A stretch of 64,000 bases of DNA, from assembly GCA_937863435.1 (NCBI GenBank), contig CALMES010000105.1, positions 1 through 64,000 on the forward strand. The letters are read 5' to 3'. Positions 24,366-32,170 of the stretch are shown here, one piece after another. Under the pieces are notes generated by a model. The model had not been told where the DNA came from and searched no databases. It saw nothing but the letters and a program-made list of their open reading frames with translations. Within the stretch, counting starts at the first letter, position 1. Each line of letters opens with the position of its first letter. Source of the stretch: an uncultured Candidatus Peregrinibacteria bacterium. Its GTDB lineage: Bacteria; Patescibacteriota; Gracilibacteria; Peribacterales; Peribacteraceae. A program made the position numbers and the translations under genes.

Positions 24366-25256
24366 ATGCTGAAAAAACTTCTGCTTCCGGCCTGCTTTGC
24401 GCCGATCACTATCGCGCTGCTCCTGTCGGCCTGTACCAAAACCCCGCCAGCGCCGAACGCGGATATCTCGGCTGCACTGTCATCTGCCATTGCCGCAAAA
24501 AACGCTCAGAATGGCATCGAAACCGGCACCGGCAGGACGCGCTCCACTCCCCCTCCGTCGCTGCGCACATCCTTTTACGGCTCGATGATCGAGAGCTACC
24601 AAACTCTCGATGCAAAAAAGAAGAACGTCGTTGAAGCCGGCATTCTCATTCCGGGCAGCGCAATGGAAGAAGCGATCAGAACGCTGAGTGGCGGTAATGT
24701 CTCTTTGCCTGTCGTTCAACTGGATCTTCCGGCAGAAGTAAAAAAGACGACGTACCTGGACCATGTGGAGATTACATTCGTTCCCACGGCAAAAAATTCA
24801 ACCGATCCCTATGCACCCGGGCATTTTGCGTTTCATTTTTTGACTGTTACACCCGAGCAACAGAACAAAATTAACTGCCTGCTCACACTCGATGTATCGG
24901 CTGACCGTTTCCCCGATAGCTACGCGATGGATAAACCAGGGCTGCCTCCCAATGGCGACTGTGTGCCGTTTTTCGGCAATCGGGCAATCGATATCACGTC
25001 TCCGGAGCAGGATCTGGTCAATAAGCCACTGTTCACCCATACGATGTCCCTCCAATACTACAGCGGGCGTATGGTGGCACTCACGCCTCTCATCACACTC
25101 GAGAAACTGCTGACAAAAAAGCCCATCAGTATGCCTGTCAATCTGCCTCTGACCGTGGGCAAGGACACGCTTTTTCCGACTCAATTCACCGTCACGTATG
25201 ATCGGACAAAAAAAATGTTCAATCTGGCGTTTTCGGAATGGGTGACGATGAAATAA
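24366..25256 (+). CDS. Putative lipoprotein
   Basis: 296 residues from ATG 24366. The signal peptide MLKKLLLPACFAPITIALLL ends in the lipobox LLSAC, so lipid attachment is expected at about Cys23. The mature domain is a soluble mixed alpha/beta domain (KNVVEAGILIPGSAMEEAIRT, DHVEITFVPTAKN, FTVTYDRTKKMFNLAF) without a known family signature. It is monocistronic. A possible promoter has TTGTAA and CATACT, 10 bases before the ATG. Confidence 0.7.
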   Translation: MLKKLLLPACFAPITIALLLSACTKTPPAPNADISAALSSAIAAKNAQNGIETGTGRTRSTPPPSLRTSFYGSMIESYQTLDAKKKNVVEAGILIPGSAMEEAIRTLSGGNVSLPVVQLDLPAEVKKTTYLDHVEITFVPTAKNSTDPYAPGHFAFHFLTVTPEQQNKINCLLTLDVSADRFPDSYAMDKPGLPPNGDCVPFFGNRAIDITSPEQDLVNKPLFTHTMSLQYYSGRMVALTPLITLEKLLTKKPISMPVNLPLTVGKDTLFPTQFTVTYDRTKKMFNLAFSEWVTMK

Positions 25257-25397
25257 AGAGGATACGATGATGTAGAGGATATGAAGATCAGAGGATGCAA
25301 AGATGAGAGGAAATGACAGTCATTAAAGCACAAAATTTGTGCAATCATTATCCACTTTCCTCTCACCCTCTGCTCTTCTCCTCTTCTCATCCTCATA
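25257..25397. repeat. Long purine/pyrimidine inverted element
   Basis: The left half is a run of GAGGAT/GATGAG words (AGAGGATACGATGATGTAGAG, GATCAGAGGATGC). The right half is the complementary CTCTCACCCTCTGCTCTTCTC, with GCACAAAATTTGTGC as a central palindrome at about 25328. It lies between convergent genes and could act as a degenerate terminator. Confidence 0.6.
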
Positions 25398-27152
25398 TTA
25401 TAGCTTCTGCCTCTCCCACAGCTCGAAGAACTTTCCCTTCTTTTTCATCAGCTGATCGAAAGAGCCGGATTCCACGATCGCGCCTTTTTCCAGCACGATG
25501 ACCGTGTCCATCTCGCGGATCGTGGTCAGACGATGGGCGATGACGACGGCCGTTACTGAACGGAAAAATGTATGCAGTGAATCGCGTATCTTCTGCTCGG
25601 ACTCCAGGTCGAGGTGAGAGGTGGCTTCATCGAGAAACAGTATGTCCGGCTGCTTGAAAATGGCTCTGGCAAGGCCCAGTCTCTGCCTTTCTCCGCCCGA
25701 GAGCTTGATCCCCTTCTCGCCGATGACCGTTTGCTCCTTGCGCGGCAGCTTGGTCAGAAAATCCTTCACGTGGGCGATGACAAGCGAGCGGTCAAACAAC
25801 TGTGCGTCGTCCTTTCTGCTCGCGTTTGCAATCGTCACATTGTCTTTCAGCGATACATTGAACACTTCTGTTTCCTGCAACACGGCGGCAGTGCGCTCGA
25901 AATATGCATCGCGCCGGATGTCGCGCAGGGAAACGCCGTCAATCAGAATTTCCCCTTCGTACTCCTCGCGCTCTTTCAAAAGAATGCGCATGAGCGTGGA
26001 TTTTCCGGCGCCGGACAAACCGACAATGCCGAGTTTTTCACCGCGCCTGATGGTGAACGAAATATTATTCAGCACAGCATTGTTTCCGTAGGCAAAGTGC
26101 AGGTTACGCACGTCGATCTTTTTCCAGTCCGCAGGAAAATCCTTGTGCCCGGCCGGCTGCGGCGGTTCGCGCAGGATGTCCGTCATCCGCGCTATGGAAT
26201 ATTGGGAACTGGAAAATTCCTGTGCCACCTGCGCCAGCTCATCGACCGATGCCCAGATACGATCGAAGTAGCCGTAAAAAAGAATGAGGAAGCCGACAGG
26301 ATAGTAACCGTGCCAGATGCCATACATAATCCCCATTACCGCACCGAGCCGGAACACCTGTCCCCAGCCGCTGAGCACCACCTGGCGTATGCGAAACCAC
26401 AGCACGCGCGATCGTATCCTGACAAACAGTTCGTCCATATGGGTGCGCAGAATATCGAGCAGCGACCGGCGGATACCGAGCACTTTCACGGTCCGGATAT
26501 TGTTCATCACCTCAAAGGCAAAACCCGACACTTCCTCTTCGGCGATATTGACCCTGTTCACCTGCGCTACCGTCTTGCGCGTCAGTTGTCGGGAAAACAG
26601 GTAATACGTAACCAGAAACGCCAGAATGACAACTGCCATTCTCCAGTCAAATCCGGCAATGATGATGCTCATGCCGACGAAGTTCACAAAAATTTCAATG
26701 AAGTTGATAAACCACATGCGCGTGATGATGGCAAGACCGTCCGCTCCACGCTGCAGTCGCTTGACCTTGTTTCCCGTATTTTCCTTCTCCTGCCAGGACA
26801 TCTGCAGCCGCAGGAGATGGGAAATCGTTTCGTACTGCGCATCAACCGCAATGCGTTCGGCAATCAGAAAGCCGATGTATTTGGCAGTGTCGATAGCGGT
26901 AAAACGGATGACGGACGCCATCACCCATGCCGTCAGAATGCCAAGAATACTGTGCAGCACTCCGGGTGACGGTGACTGCGCAAGCAGCGTGACAATGTGC
27001 GAGAGCGCATAGGCCGGGTACAGCCAGATAATATCGGCAGTCAGTCGCAAAAGCGTGGCAAGCAGAAACTTCCACCGGTACGGCTGGATACGCCGCCAGA
27101 TTTCCGCGACAAGCTGCGTGGCCGAATAGGGAGAAGGAAGAGCGTCTTTCAT
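25398..27152 (-). CDS. ABC transporter, fused permease and ATPase (exporter type)
   Basis: 584 residues. The transmembrane domain (about 25-320) has six helices and an N-terminal amphipathic region. The nucleotide-binding domain (about 345-580) has Walker A GLSGAGKST (near 380), a Q-loop, signature LSGGERQRLGLARA, Walker B ILFLDEATS (near 501) and H-loop VIAHRLTT. It is a homodimeric half-exporter of the MsbA/multidrug type, with unknown substrate. It is divergent from the histidine kinase gene; 207 bases between them hold A/T-rich promoter sequence. Confidence 0.9.
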   Translation of the reverse strand: MKDALPSPYSATQLVAEIWRRIQPYRWKFLLATLLRLTADIIWLYPAYALSHIVTLLAQSPSPGVLHSILGILTAWVMASVIRFTAIDTAKYIGFLIAERIAVDAQYETISHLLRLQMSWQEKENTGNKVKRLQRGADGLAIITRMWFINFIEIFVNFVGMSIIIAGFDWRMAVVILAFLVTYYLFSRQLTRKTVAQVNRVNIAEEEVSGFAFEVMNNIRTVKVLGIRRSLLDILRTHMDELFVRIRSRVLWFRIRQVVLSGWGQVFRLGAVMGIMYGIWHGYYPVGFLILFYGYFDRIWASVDELAQVAQEFSSSQYSIARMTDILREPPQPAGHKDFPADWKKIDVRNLHFAYGNNAVLNNISFTIRRGEKLGIVGLSGAGKSTLMRILLKEREEYEGEILIDGVSLRDIRRDAYFERTAAVLQETEVFNVSLKDNVTIANASRKDDAQLFDRSLVIAHVKDFLTKLPRKEQTVIGEKGIKLSGGERQRLGLARAIFKQPDILFLDEATSHLDLESEQKIRDSLHTFFRSVTAVVIAHRLTTIREMDTVIVLEKGAIVESGSFDQLMKKKGKFFELWERQKL

Positions 27153-27344
27153 GGATGAGCGGACATGTGCCGCGATTAATGAACATATATTGTATACAAA
27201 TTTTACCTCTTTTATTTGCTACAAACCTACAATGACGATTGTAATCCATGCACCCGGATAAATCCACCGGCCGGGCCAGACGGTGGTTTTCAGCGCTCAT
27301 CACACCCTCCTTCCGGGAATCTGGCTAAAAATAGCATAATCTGG

Positions 27345-27350
27345 TACAAT
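27345..27350 (+). promoter_or_regulatory. -10 box, leaderless start at 27360
   Basis: TACAAT, nine bases before ATG 27360, so the mRNA has at most 2-3 untranslated bases. Confidence 0.5.
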
Positions 27351-27359
27351 GATGAGATT

Positions 27360-28781
27360 ATGCACACAAAATACACCCTTGTACAAAAAGCCTATCGTTC
27401 CAACTGGACGATTGCGGTGTATTGCATGACCATTGTGCTGATCGTTTCGCTGATCGGTCTCATGTTTTTCGTGCGCGGGAAAATCATCATGGAAAACCAG
27501 CTGAAGGACAAACTCCGCAGCACGGCTGCCGCTGCCGCAATGCAGTTTGACGGACAATTACTGGAAAGCATCCGCGGTCCGCAGGATATGACCGGGTCCA
27601 CGTATCTGGACACCGTGCAGCGGCTGAAACTGATCAAAGACACGGTACCCAACATCCGCAGTGCATACCTGATGCGACGCACATCTCGTCCGCAGGAGCT
27701 GGCGTTTATTGCCGACAGCGACGATGCGACGCCGCGTGACCTGCGTGACGCCAACCACAACGGCATGATCGATCCGGAAGAAAACGCAGGCGTTCCCGGC
27801 CAGACGTACGATATTTCCAGTCAGCCGACCATGCAGAACGAGGCGTTTTTACATCCGTCGGTCGACAGCGAAATCAACACAGACCAGTGGGGAACTGTCA
27901 TCTCGGGCTACGCCCCCATTGCGGACGCATCGGGCAAATCCGTCGCCATCCTCGGCATTGACATGGATGCGCAGGACTATACCAGCATTTCACACAGCAT
28001 TTTCTCGCCGCTGGCATTTCTGCTCATCATTCTGTCGGCAGTGCTGATTGCCGGGACGATTGTGTTTTACATTTCCACGCGCCAGCTTGAAATTCTCAAA
28101 CGCCTGGATCTGGAACGGGCCGGACTGCTGCGCCTTGCCTTCCATCAGCTGGGCAGTCCGCTGACTATTCTCAACTGGTCGCTGGAAATGCTCAAAGACC
28201 GCAAAGAGAATGAGCCGGTGGACAAATACGTTGCAAGCATGGAAGAGGGCATGAGCCGGCTTGGCAATATTCTCAACTCTCTGCGGGACGCCGACCAGGT
28301 GCACGAGGGGACCATTCTGTACCAGCCCGAAGTCGTCTCGCTGAGCCAGATTATCACCCACATCGCCCGGGAATTTGAACCGCGTCTGGAGCGCTACCGC
28401 CAGAAGCTCGTACTGTCTCTCGACAGCGATACCAAAATGAAGCTCGACAAAAAACTGATCGATGCGGTGCTGCGCGAACTGCTGGGAAACTCCATCGATT
28501 TTTCACCACCGGGAAGCACGACAACCATCCGTGTCACCCAGACAGTGAGACATGCTCAAATCGAAGTGCACGACCAGGGATACGGCATTCCGGAAGTCGA
28601 TATGAAGCGCATCTTTGAAGAATTCGCACGCGGCTCCAACGCCAACAAGTATAAACCGGACGGCAGCGGACTCGGCTTGTACATCGTGCGCGGCATCGTC
28701 GAACGCGCCGGCGGCCGCATATGGCTGGAAAGCAAGCAGGGCAAGGGAACGAGCGTGTACATCCAGCTGCCGATTGCCTGA
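27360..28781 (+). CDS. Orphan sensor histidine kinase with EF-hand-like loop
   Basis: 473 residues from ATG 27360. TM1 is at 15-38, and an extracytoplasmic Cache-like sensor at about 40-212 contains DANHNGMIDPEE (130-141), an EF-hand-type calcium loop. TM2 is at about 215-239. HisKA has His262 in LAFHQLGSPLTIL. HATPase follows with LLGNSIDFSPPGS, HDQGYGIP, a FEEFARGS box and DGSGLGLYIV. No response regulator is adjacent; the single-domain regulator at 57183 is far away. Calcium sensing is inferred from the loop alone. Confidence 0.88.
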   Translation: MHTKYTLVQKAYRSNWTIAVYCMTIVLIVSLIGLMFFVRGKIIMENQLKDKLRSTAAAAAMQFDGQLLESIRGPQDMTGSTYLDTVQRLKLIKDTVPNIRSAYLMRRTSRPQELAFIADSDDATPRDLRDANHNGMIDPEENAGVPGQTYDISSQPTMQNEAFLHPSVDSEINTDQWGTVISGYAPIADASGKSVAILGIDMDAQDYTSISHSIFSPLAFLLIILSAVLIAGTIVFYISTRQLEILKRLDLERAGLLRLAFHQLGSPLTILNWSLEMLKDRKENEPVDKYVASMEEGMSRLGNILNSLRDADQVHEGTILYQPEVVSLSQIITHIAREFEPRLERYRQKLVLSLDSDTKMKLDKKLIDAVLRELLGNSIDFSPPGSTTTIRVTQTVRHAQIEVHDQGYGIPEVDMKRIFEEFARGSNANKYKPDGSGLGLYIVRGIVERAGGRIWLESKQGKGTSVYIQLPIA

Positions 28782-28937
28782 GACAACGGAAGCAGCAACG
28801 AGGGAGTTGGCTGACACTGCTGCCGAGCACTCTTTCCCCGTACACAAATCATCTTCCTTCGGGGAAAATTATCCCTATAATCTCCTCTGTCGCCTCTTCG
28901 AAAAAGCGACACTTCATCCAATTTTTCCACCCGGCTT

Positions 28938-29759
28938 ATGAGTATCGCTCTGCTTATTACGTTTCGTGAAACACTGGAAGCGTCGCTGGTTGTCGGGATC
29001 ATTCTTGCGTATCTGCGCAAAACGGAGAATGCGCACCACGAACGATTCATCTGGAGCGGTGTCGGACTTGGCGCGATGTTCAGCCTGGTGCTGGCTTATG
29101 TCTTCGACCGGCTGCTGGGCGGCTTTACCGGCAGAGCCGAGGAAATCTACGAAGGCATGACCATGCTGGTTGCAGCCGGCCTTTTAAGCTGGATGATTAT
29201 CTGGATGATGCGCCAGAGCGCCTCACTCAGGCGCTCCATCGAGCAGAAAGTCGAAACGCACATTGAACGCGACCACCCTGTCGGACTCATGCTGCTGGCG
29301 TTTTTGAGCATCGCACGCGAAGGCACGGAAACAGTGATTTTCCTGAAAGCCGCATTTCTGCAGGCGCAGTCCGCCTACAGTTCTGCAGGCGCGGTGCTGG
29401 GTATCGTGCTGGCAGTCGCCATCAGCTACCTGCTGTTTAAAGGAATGCGGTATCTGCCGATCAAATCGTTCTTCCGCATCAGCGGCATCATCCTGATTCT
29501 GTTTGCCGCCGGCCTGGCCGCTCACGGTGCACATGAGTTCATGGAAGCCGGTCTGCTGCCGGAAAGCATGACGCTCTGGAATCTCGCCGCTCACCCCGTG
29601 CTGTCAGCTGATGCATTTGCCGGCAGCATGATGAAAGCATTGCTGGGATACAACGACAAAATGACTCTGCTGGAAGGCCTGGTATACCTTGTCTATGTTG
29701 GCGGGATTATCGGCGTCTGGAACAGCATCAACCGAACGCCTCGCACAACAATACGCTGA
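28938..29759 (+). CDS. FTR1/EfeU-family iron permease
   Basis: 273 residues with seven predicted helices. The two iron-binding R-E-x-x-E-type motifs are present: FRETLEAS in the first helix and AREGTETV in the fourth. The family imports iron as Fe3+ (or Fe2+ in EfeU) across the cytoplasmic membrane. No EfeO/EfeB partners are seen. The start follows a T/C-rich stretch (CCAATTTTTCCACCC). It is 156 bases downstream of the orphan histidine kinase in the same direction, so they may be functionally linked. Confidence 0.9.
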   Translation: MSIALLITFRETLEASLVVGIILAYLRKTENAHHERFIWSGVGLGAMFSLVLAYVFDRLLGGFTGRAEEIYEGMTMLVAAGLLSWMIIWMMRQSASLRRSIEQKVETHIERDHPVGLMLLAFLSIAREGTETVIFLKAAFLQAQSAYSSAGAVLGIVLAVAISYLLFKGMRYLPIKSFFRISGIILILFAAGLAAHGAHEFMEAGLLPESMTLWNLAAHPVLSADAFAGSMMKALLGYNDKMTLLEGLVYLVYVGGIIGVWNSINRTPRTTIR

Positions 29760-29778
29760 GTTCCCGACTCCTCCTGCT

Positions 29779-29919
29779 TCAGTGCCTGCCAAGCAGACTG
29801 GCCGACACGCCTGCAAGAGATGCCTGCAGAGCGGGTCCGACAACAGGCGTTTTCAGGAGCACCAGTACGGCAACAATCAACGCAAACGCCACTGCAAAGC
29901 TGCGACCGATATGATTCAT
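29779..29919 (-). CDS. Small single-helix membrane protein, tentative
   Basis: 46 residues: MNHIGRS followed by a hydrophobic helix (FAVAFALIVAVLVLLKTPVV) and a short tail ending SLLGRH. It lies 31 bases downstream of the VanW gene in the same direction. The small size and lack of a family make it tentative, but the clean transmembrane helix and spacing favour a real gene. Confidence 0.4.
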   Translation of the reverse strand: MNHIGRSFAVAFALIVAVLVLLKTPVVGPALQASLAGVSASLLGRH

Positions 29920-29950
29920 GGTGACATCTTGAAAGGACGAAGGCCGCCCG

Positions 29951-31312
29951 TCAATACTTCGCCAGCAATGGTGCCGGCGGAAGGTGTGTTGCAATCCATG
30001 TGTCGGCAACGGCGCGCAAGGCATACTTGTAACGCGATACCAGCTGGTCCGCCGCGACAGTCCCGTCTTTATACGTGACTGAACGCAGCCAGACAATTTC
30101 ATTGTGACGCACAGACCGGTTATTCACTTTCAAATCTGCCGGAGCGTTTTGGGCGAAGTACGGCCCGCTCACTGTCACCGACCGGCTGTCCGGTACGGCA
30201 AAGATGCGGACGTACGCGTCGGATCCGCTTGTCTCCGCCTGAATGACGATGGGCGTTGCAAAATCATTTTTGAAGCTGAAATCCTGGGAACCCAGGTAAA
30301 TCGTCACATCCTGTCCGATGCCGTACTGCTCATAATAGTGCACGAAGAGGCTGTGGCTTTTGTGTTCGAGGAGCGGCATGCCGGCCTCCAGCGCGGCGCG
30401 GTAGAGAGTGGTGGAACCCTGACAGATACCGCCACCCAGTGTGGGCTTCAGCTGGCCGTCTTCAAAAATACCCAGCCCCATACGCCAGCCGTCTTTGGTC
30501 TGGAGGTCGCCGAGCATGGCATTGAAAGAGAATATCGCACCGGCGGGCACGATGATGTTATGCACCCTCTCGCTCATCACTTTGCGCACATTCGCCGCGC
30601 GGTTGGGATCCGATCCCTCAAAGTTCGAGCGCCCGACCGACAGAAGCGACAATGACAGATGGTGCACTTCGTCCTGCAATACAGGCTGGTCTGCCGTAAA
30701 CACGACTGTCACGTCCGTGCCGCCAGACAGCAGTGCGTCACGCAGTGCTTCTTTGAGTGCCGCCTGATGGAACAAGACGCCGGTACGAGCGACACATGCA
30801 CTGTCTTTCCATACCGGCCTGAGTGTTCCCTGTTTATCGGTGGTCGTAGCGGTCATCGTGCACGATACCGCCGGAGGGAATGAGCGCATCAATGATCGTG
30901 TGAGATCCGCCATCATGGCGTCCACATCGACCGCCGAAAACAGGCTGGCTCCGTCATCTTCCACGCGGATCCACTGCGGATGATCTTTGAATGCCAGTAT
31001 CCACGGATCGATGCGGCGATTGTCCGGAAACACAAAGGACAGCCGGATGCTGGCGTTCATCACCGATCGTCTCTCGCGCATGGCACCGGCAATGCGATTG
31101 TCCGTAGACGCATCGGCAATCGTGCGGCCGGCTGCAAAGTCCGCAATCGGTACAATAGTACGGCGCTGGTTCTGTTCGCGTTTGGCTGCCGCCAAACTCC
31201 CCGACGCGTCGGTTCCCAGTGCAGTGAGAAATATGGCACACGCCAGAACACCGGACAAAGCCCCGGCGAGCGAACGCGGCGAAGCGGCATGTGGTGTTGG
31301 TGTGTGTGACAT
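29951..31312 (-). CDS. VanW-family protein
   Basis: 453 residues. An N-terminal signal anchor (about 14-38; GALSGVLACAIFLTALG) precedes an extracytoplasmic region of about 170 residues. The VanW domain lies at about 235-380 (IIVPAGAIFSFNAMLGD, GGGICQGSTTLYRAALEAGM, HSLFVHYYEQYGIGQDVTIYLGS). VanW proteins are cell-envelope proteins, first seen in vancomycin-resistance clusters, with unknown chemistry. The ATG sits 10 bases after TATAAT with TTGCCA 17 bp upstream, so the message is practically leaderless. Confidence 0.9.
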   Translation of the reverse strand: MSHTPTPHAASPRSLAGALSGVLACAIFLTALGTDASGSLAAAKREQNQRRTIVPIADFAAGRTIADASTDNRIAGAMRERRSVMNASIRLSFVFPDNRRIDPWILAFKDHPQWIRVEDDGASLFSAVDVDAMMADLTRSLMRSFPPAVSCTMTATTTDKQGTLRPVWKDSACVARTGVLFHQAALKEALRDALLSGGTDVTVVFTADQPVLQDEVHHLSLSLLSVGRSNFEGSDPNRAANVRKVMSERVHNIIVPAGAIFSFNAMLGDLQTKDGWRMGLGIFEDGQLKPTLGGGICQGSTTLYRAALEAGMPLLEHKSHSLFVHYYEQYGIGQDVTIYLGSQDFSFKNDFATPIVIQAETSGSDAYVRIFAVPDSRSVTVSGPYFAQNAPADLKVNNRSVRHNEIVWLRSVTYKDGTVAADQLVSRYKYALRAVADTWIATHLPPAPLLAKY

Positions 31313-31322
31313 CTTTTATTAT

Positions 31323-31351
31323 ATTATACTATATTTTTATATTTTTGGCAA
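31323..31351 (-). promoter_or_regulatory. Promoter of the VanW gene
   Basis: TTGCCA (31346-31351), a 17-bp spacer and TATAAT (31323-31328) on the minus strand, with 10 bases to the ATG. The remaining upstream sequence to 31464 contains inverted words such as GAATTCTCATT and TAATGAGAAC. Confidence 0.7.
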
Positions 31352-31464
31352 ATTGCTCAAAGCACCCGAATTCTCATTCAAATCCGAACACCCAGGTGTT
31401 TACAGTGTGCGGAGAATGCTTCGTGAGGAGTTCTAATGAGAACGTACGAATTTTCACCTCACCC

Positions 31465-32049
31465 TCACTGTTTTACCGTCTCCCACAACTCAACAGGCGG
31501 CTTGATGCCGGCGACAAGCGATCCGGTCTGACGCAGGCGATCCGCCTGCAGTGCAAGCACTTGCAGCAACGCTTCGCCACACTGACGGACGGCAGCAATA
31601 AGCGGCTGTTGGTCAGTCTGCAAATTTGGTAATGATACCGATTGCCCGCTTTTTGCAAGACGGCTGACACGTCCGTCAAAAATGGTGATGCGATGTGTTA
31701 AAACTTCGGACATTATGTGCCACTGCGGGTCCAGGACATGCAATTGAACCAATCGGTGCACATCGGTAAAAAACGGGTCGGGCTGCAGCGTTTTGCCAGC
31801 ATGCGCGCAGCCTGGGTTGGCAATGCGGACGGAATGCGGGCAAAGCGCAGCGTCTGGAGAAATAATTGGCAATTGCGGAGTGCTGGCCGCCAGCTGTAAT
31901 TCATGTCTGCAGCCACAGACAAACAGTGCCTGCATTCTTTTTTCTATCCGGCGACGTATGCATTCAATTCCCGCAAGAGGATTGTTGCTGAACTCCACGA
32001 TGGCGGGAAGGCGGGGCAAGGAATCCGCCTGGTCTGGGCTGCGGCGCAT
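31465..32049 (-). CDS. Hypothetical protein
   Basis: 194 residues from ATG 32049, eight bases after a TAGTAT box (an upstream ATG at 32067 lies before that box). The protein is soluble, with several Cys and His (FVCGCRHELQ, ALCPHSVRIANPGCAHAG) that may bind a metal. The second half has WHIMSEVLTHRITIFDGRVSR and a C-terminal helix (RQCGEALLQVLALQADRLRQ). No family was recognised. It lies upstream of the VanW gene, which has its own promoter. Confidence 0.5.
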   Translation of the reverse strand: MRRSPDQADSLPRLPAIVEFSNNPLAGIECIRRRIEKRMQALFVCGCRHELQLAASTPQLPIISPDAALCPHSVRIANPGCAHAGKTLQPDPFFTDVHRLVQLHVLDPQWHIMSEVLTHRITIFDGRVSRLAKSGQSVSLPNLQTDQQPLIAAVRQCGEALLQVLALQADRLRQTGSLVAGIKPPVELWETVKQ

Positions 32050-32102
32050 AGCGGTCCATACTATCACAAAGACACGGGCGCATCATACGCAATCATAAGC
32101 TG

Positions 32103-32123
32103 AAAACCCCGCTTGCGCGGAGT
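32103..32123 (-). terminator. Terminator of the repeat-domain surface protein
   Basis: On the minus strand ACTCCGC-GCAA-GCGGGGT is a 7-bp stem with a GCAA tetraloop, followed by TTTTCAG. It lies 48 bases beyond the stop at 32171. Confidence 0.7.
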
Positions 32124-32170
32124 CTTTCAGCTTCTTCCCTTAGCCTACCTGTTTCCACAAAAGTCGGATG

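Noticed and set aside
25614-26969. 451-residue plus-strand frame
   Set aside because: It is antisense to the ABC transporter, whose motifs are all present on the minus strand.
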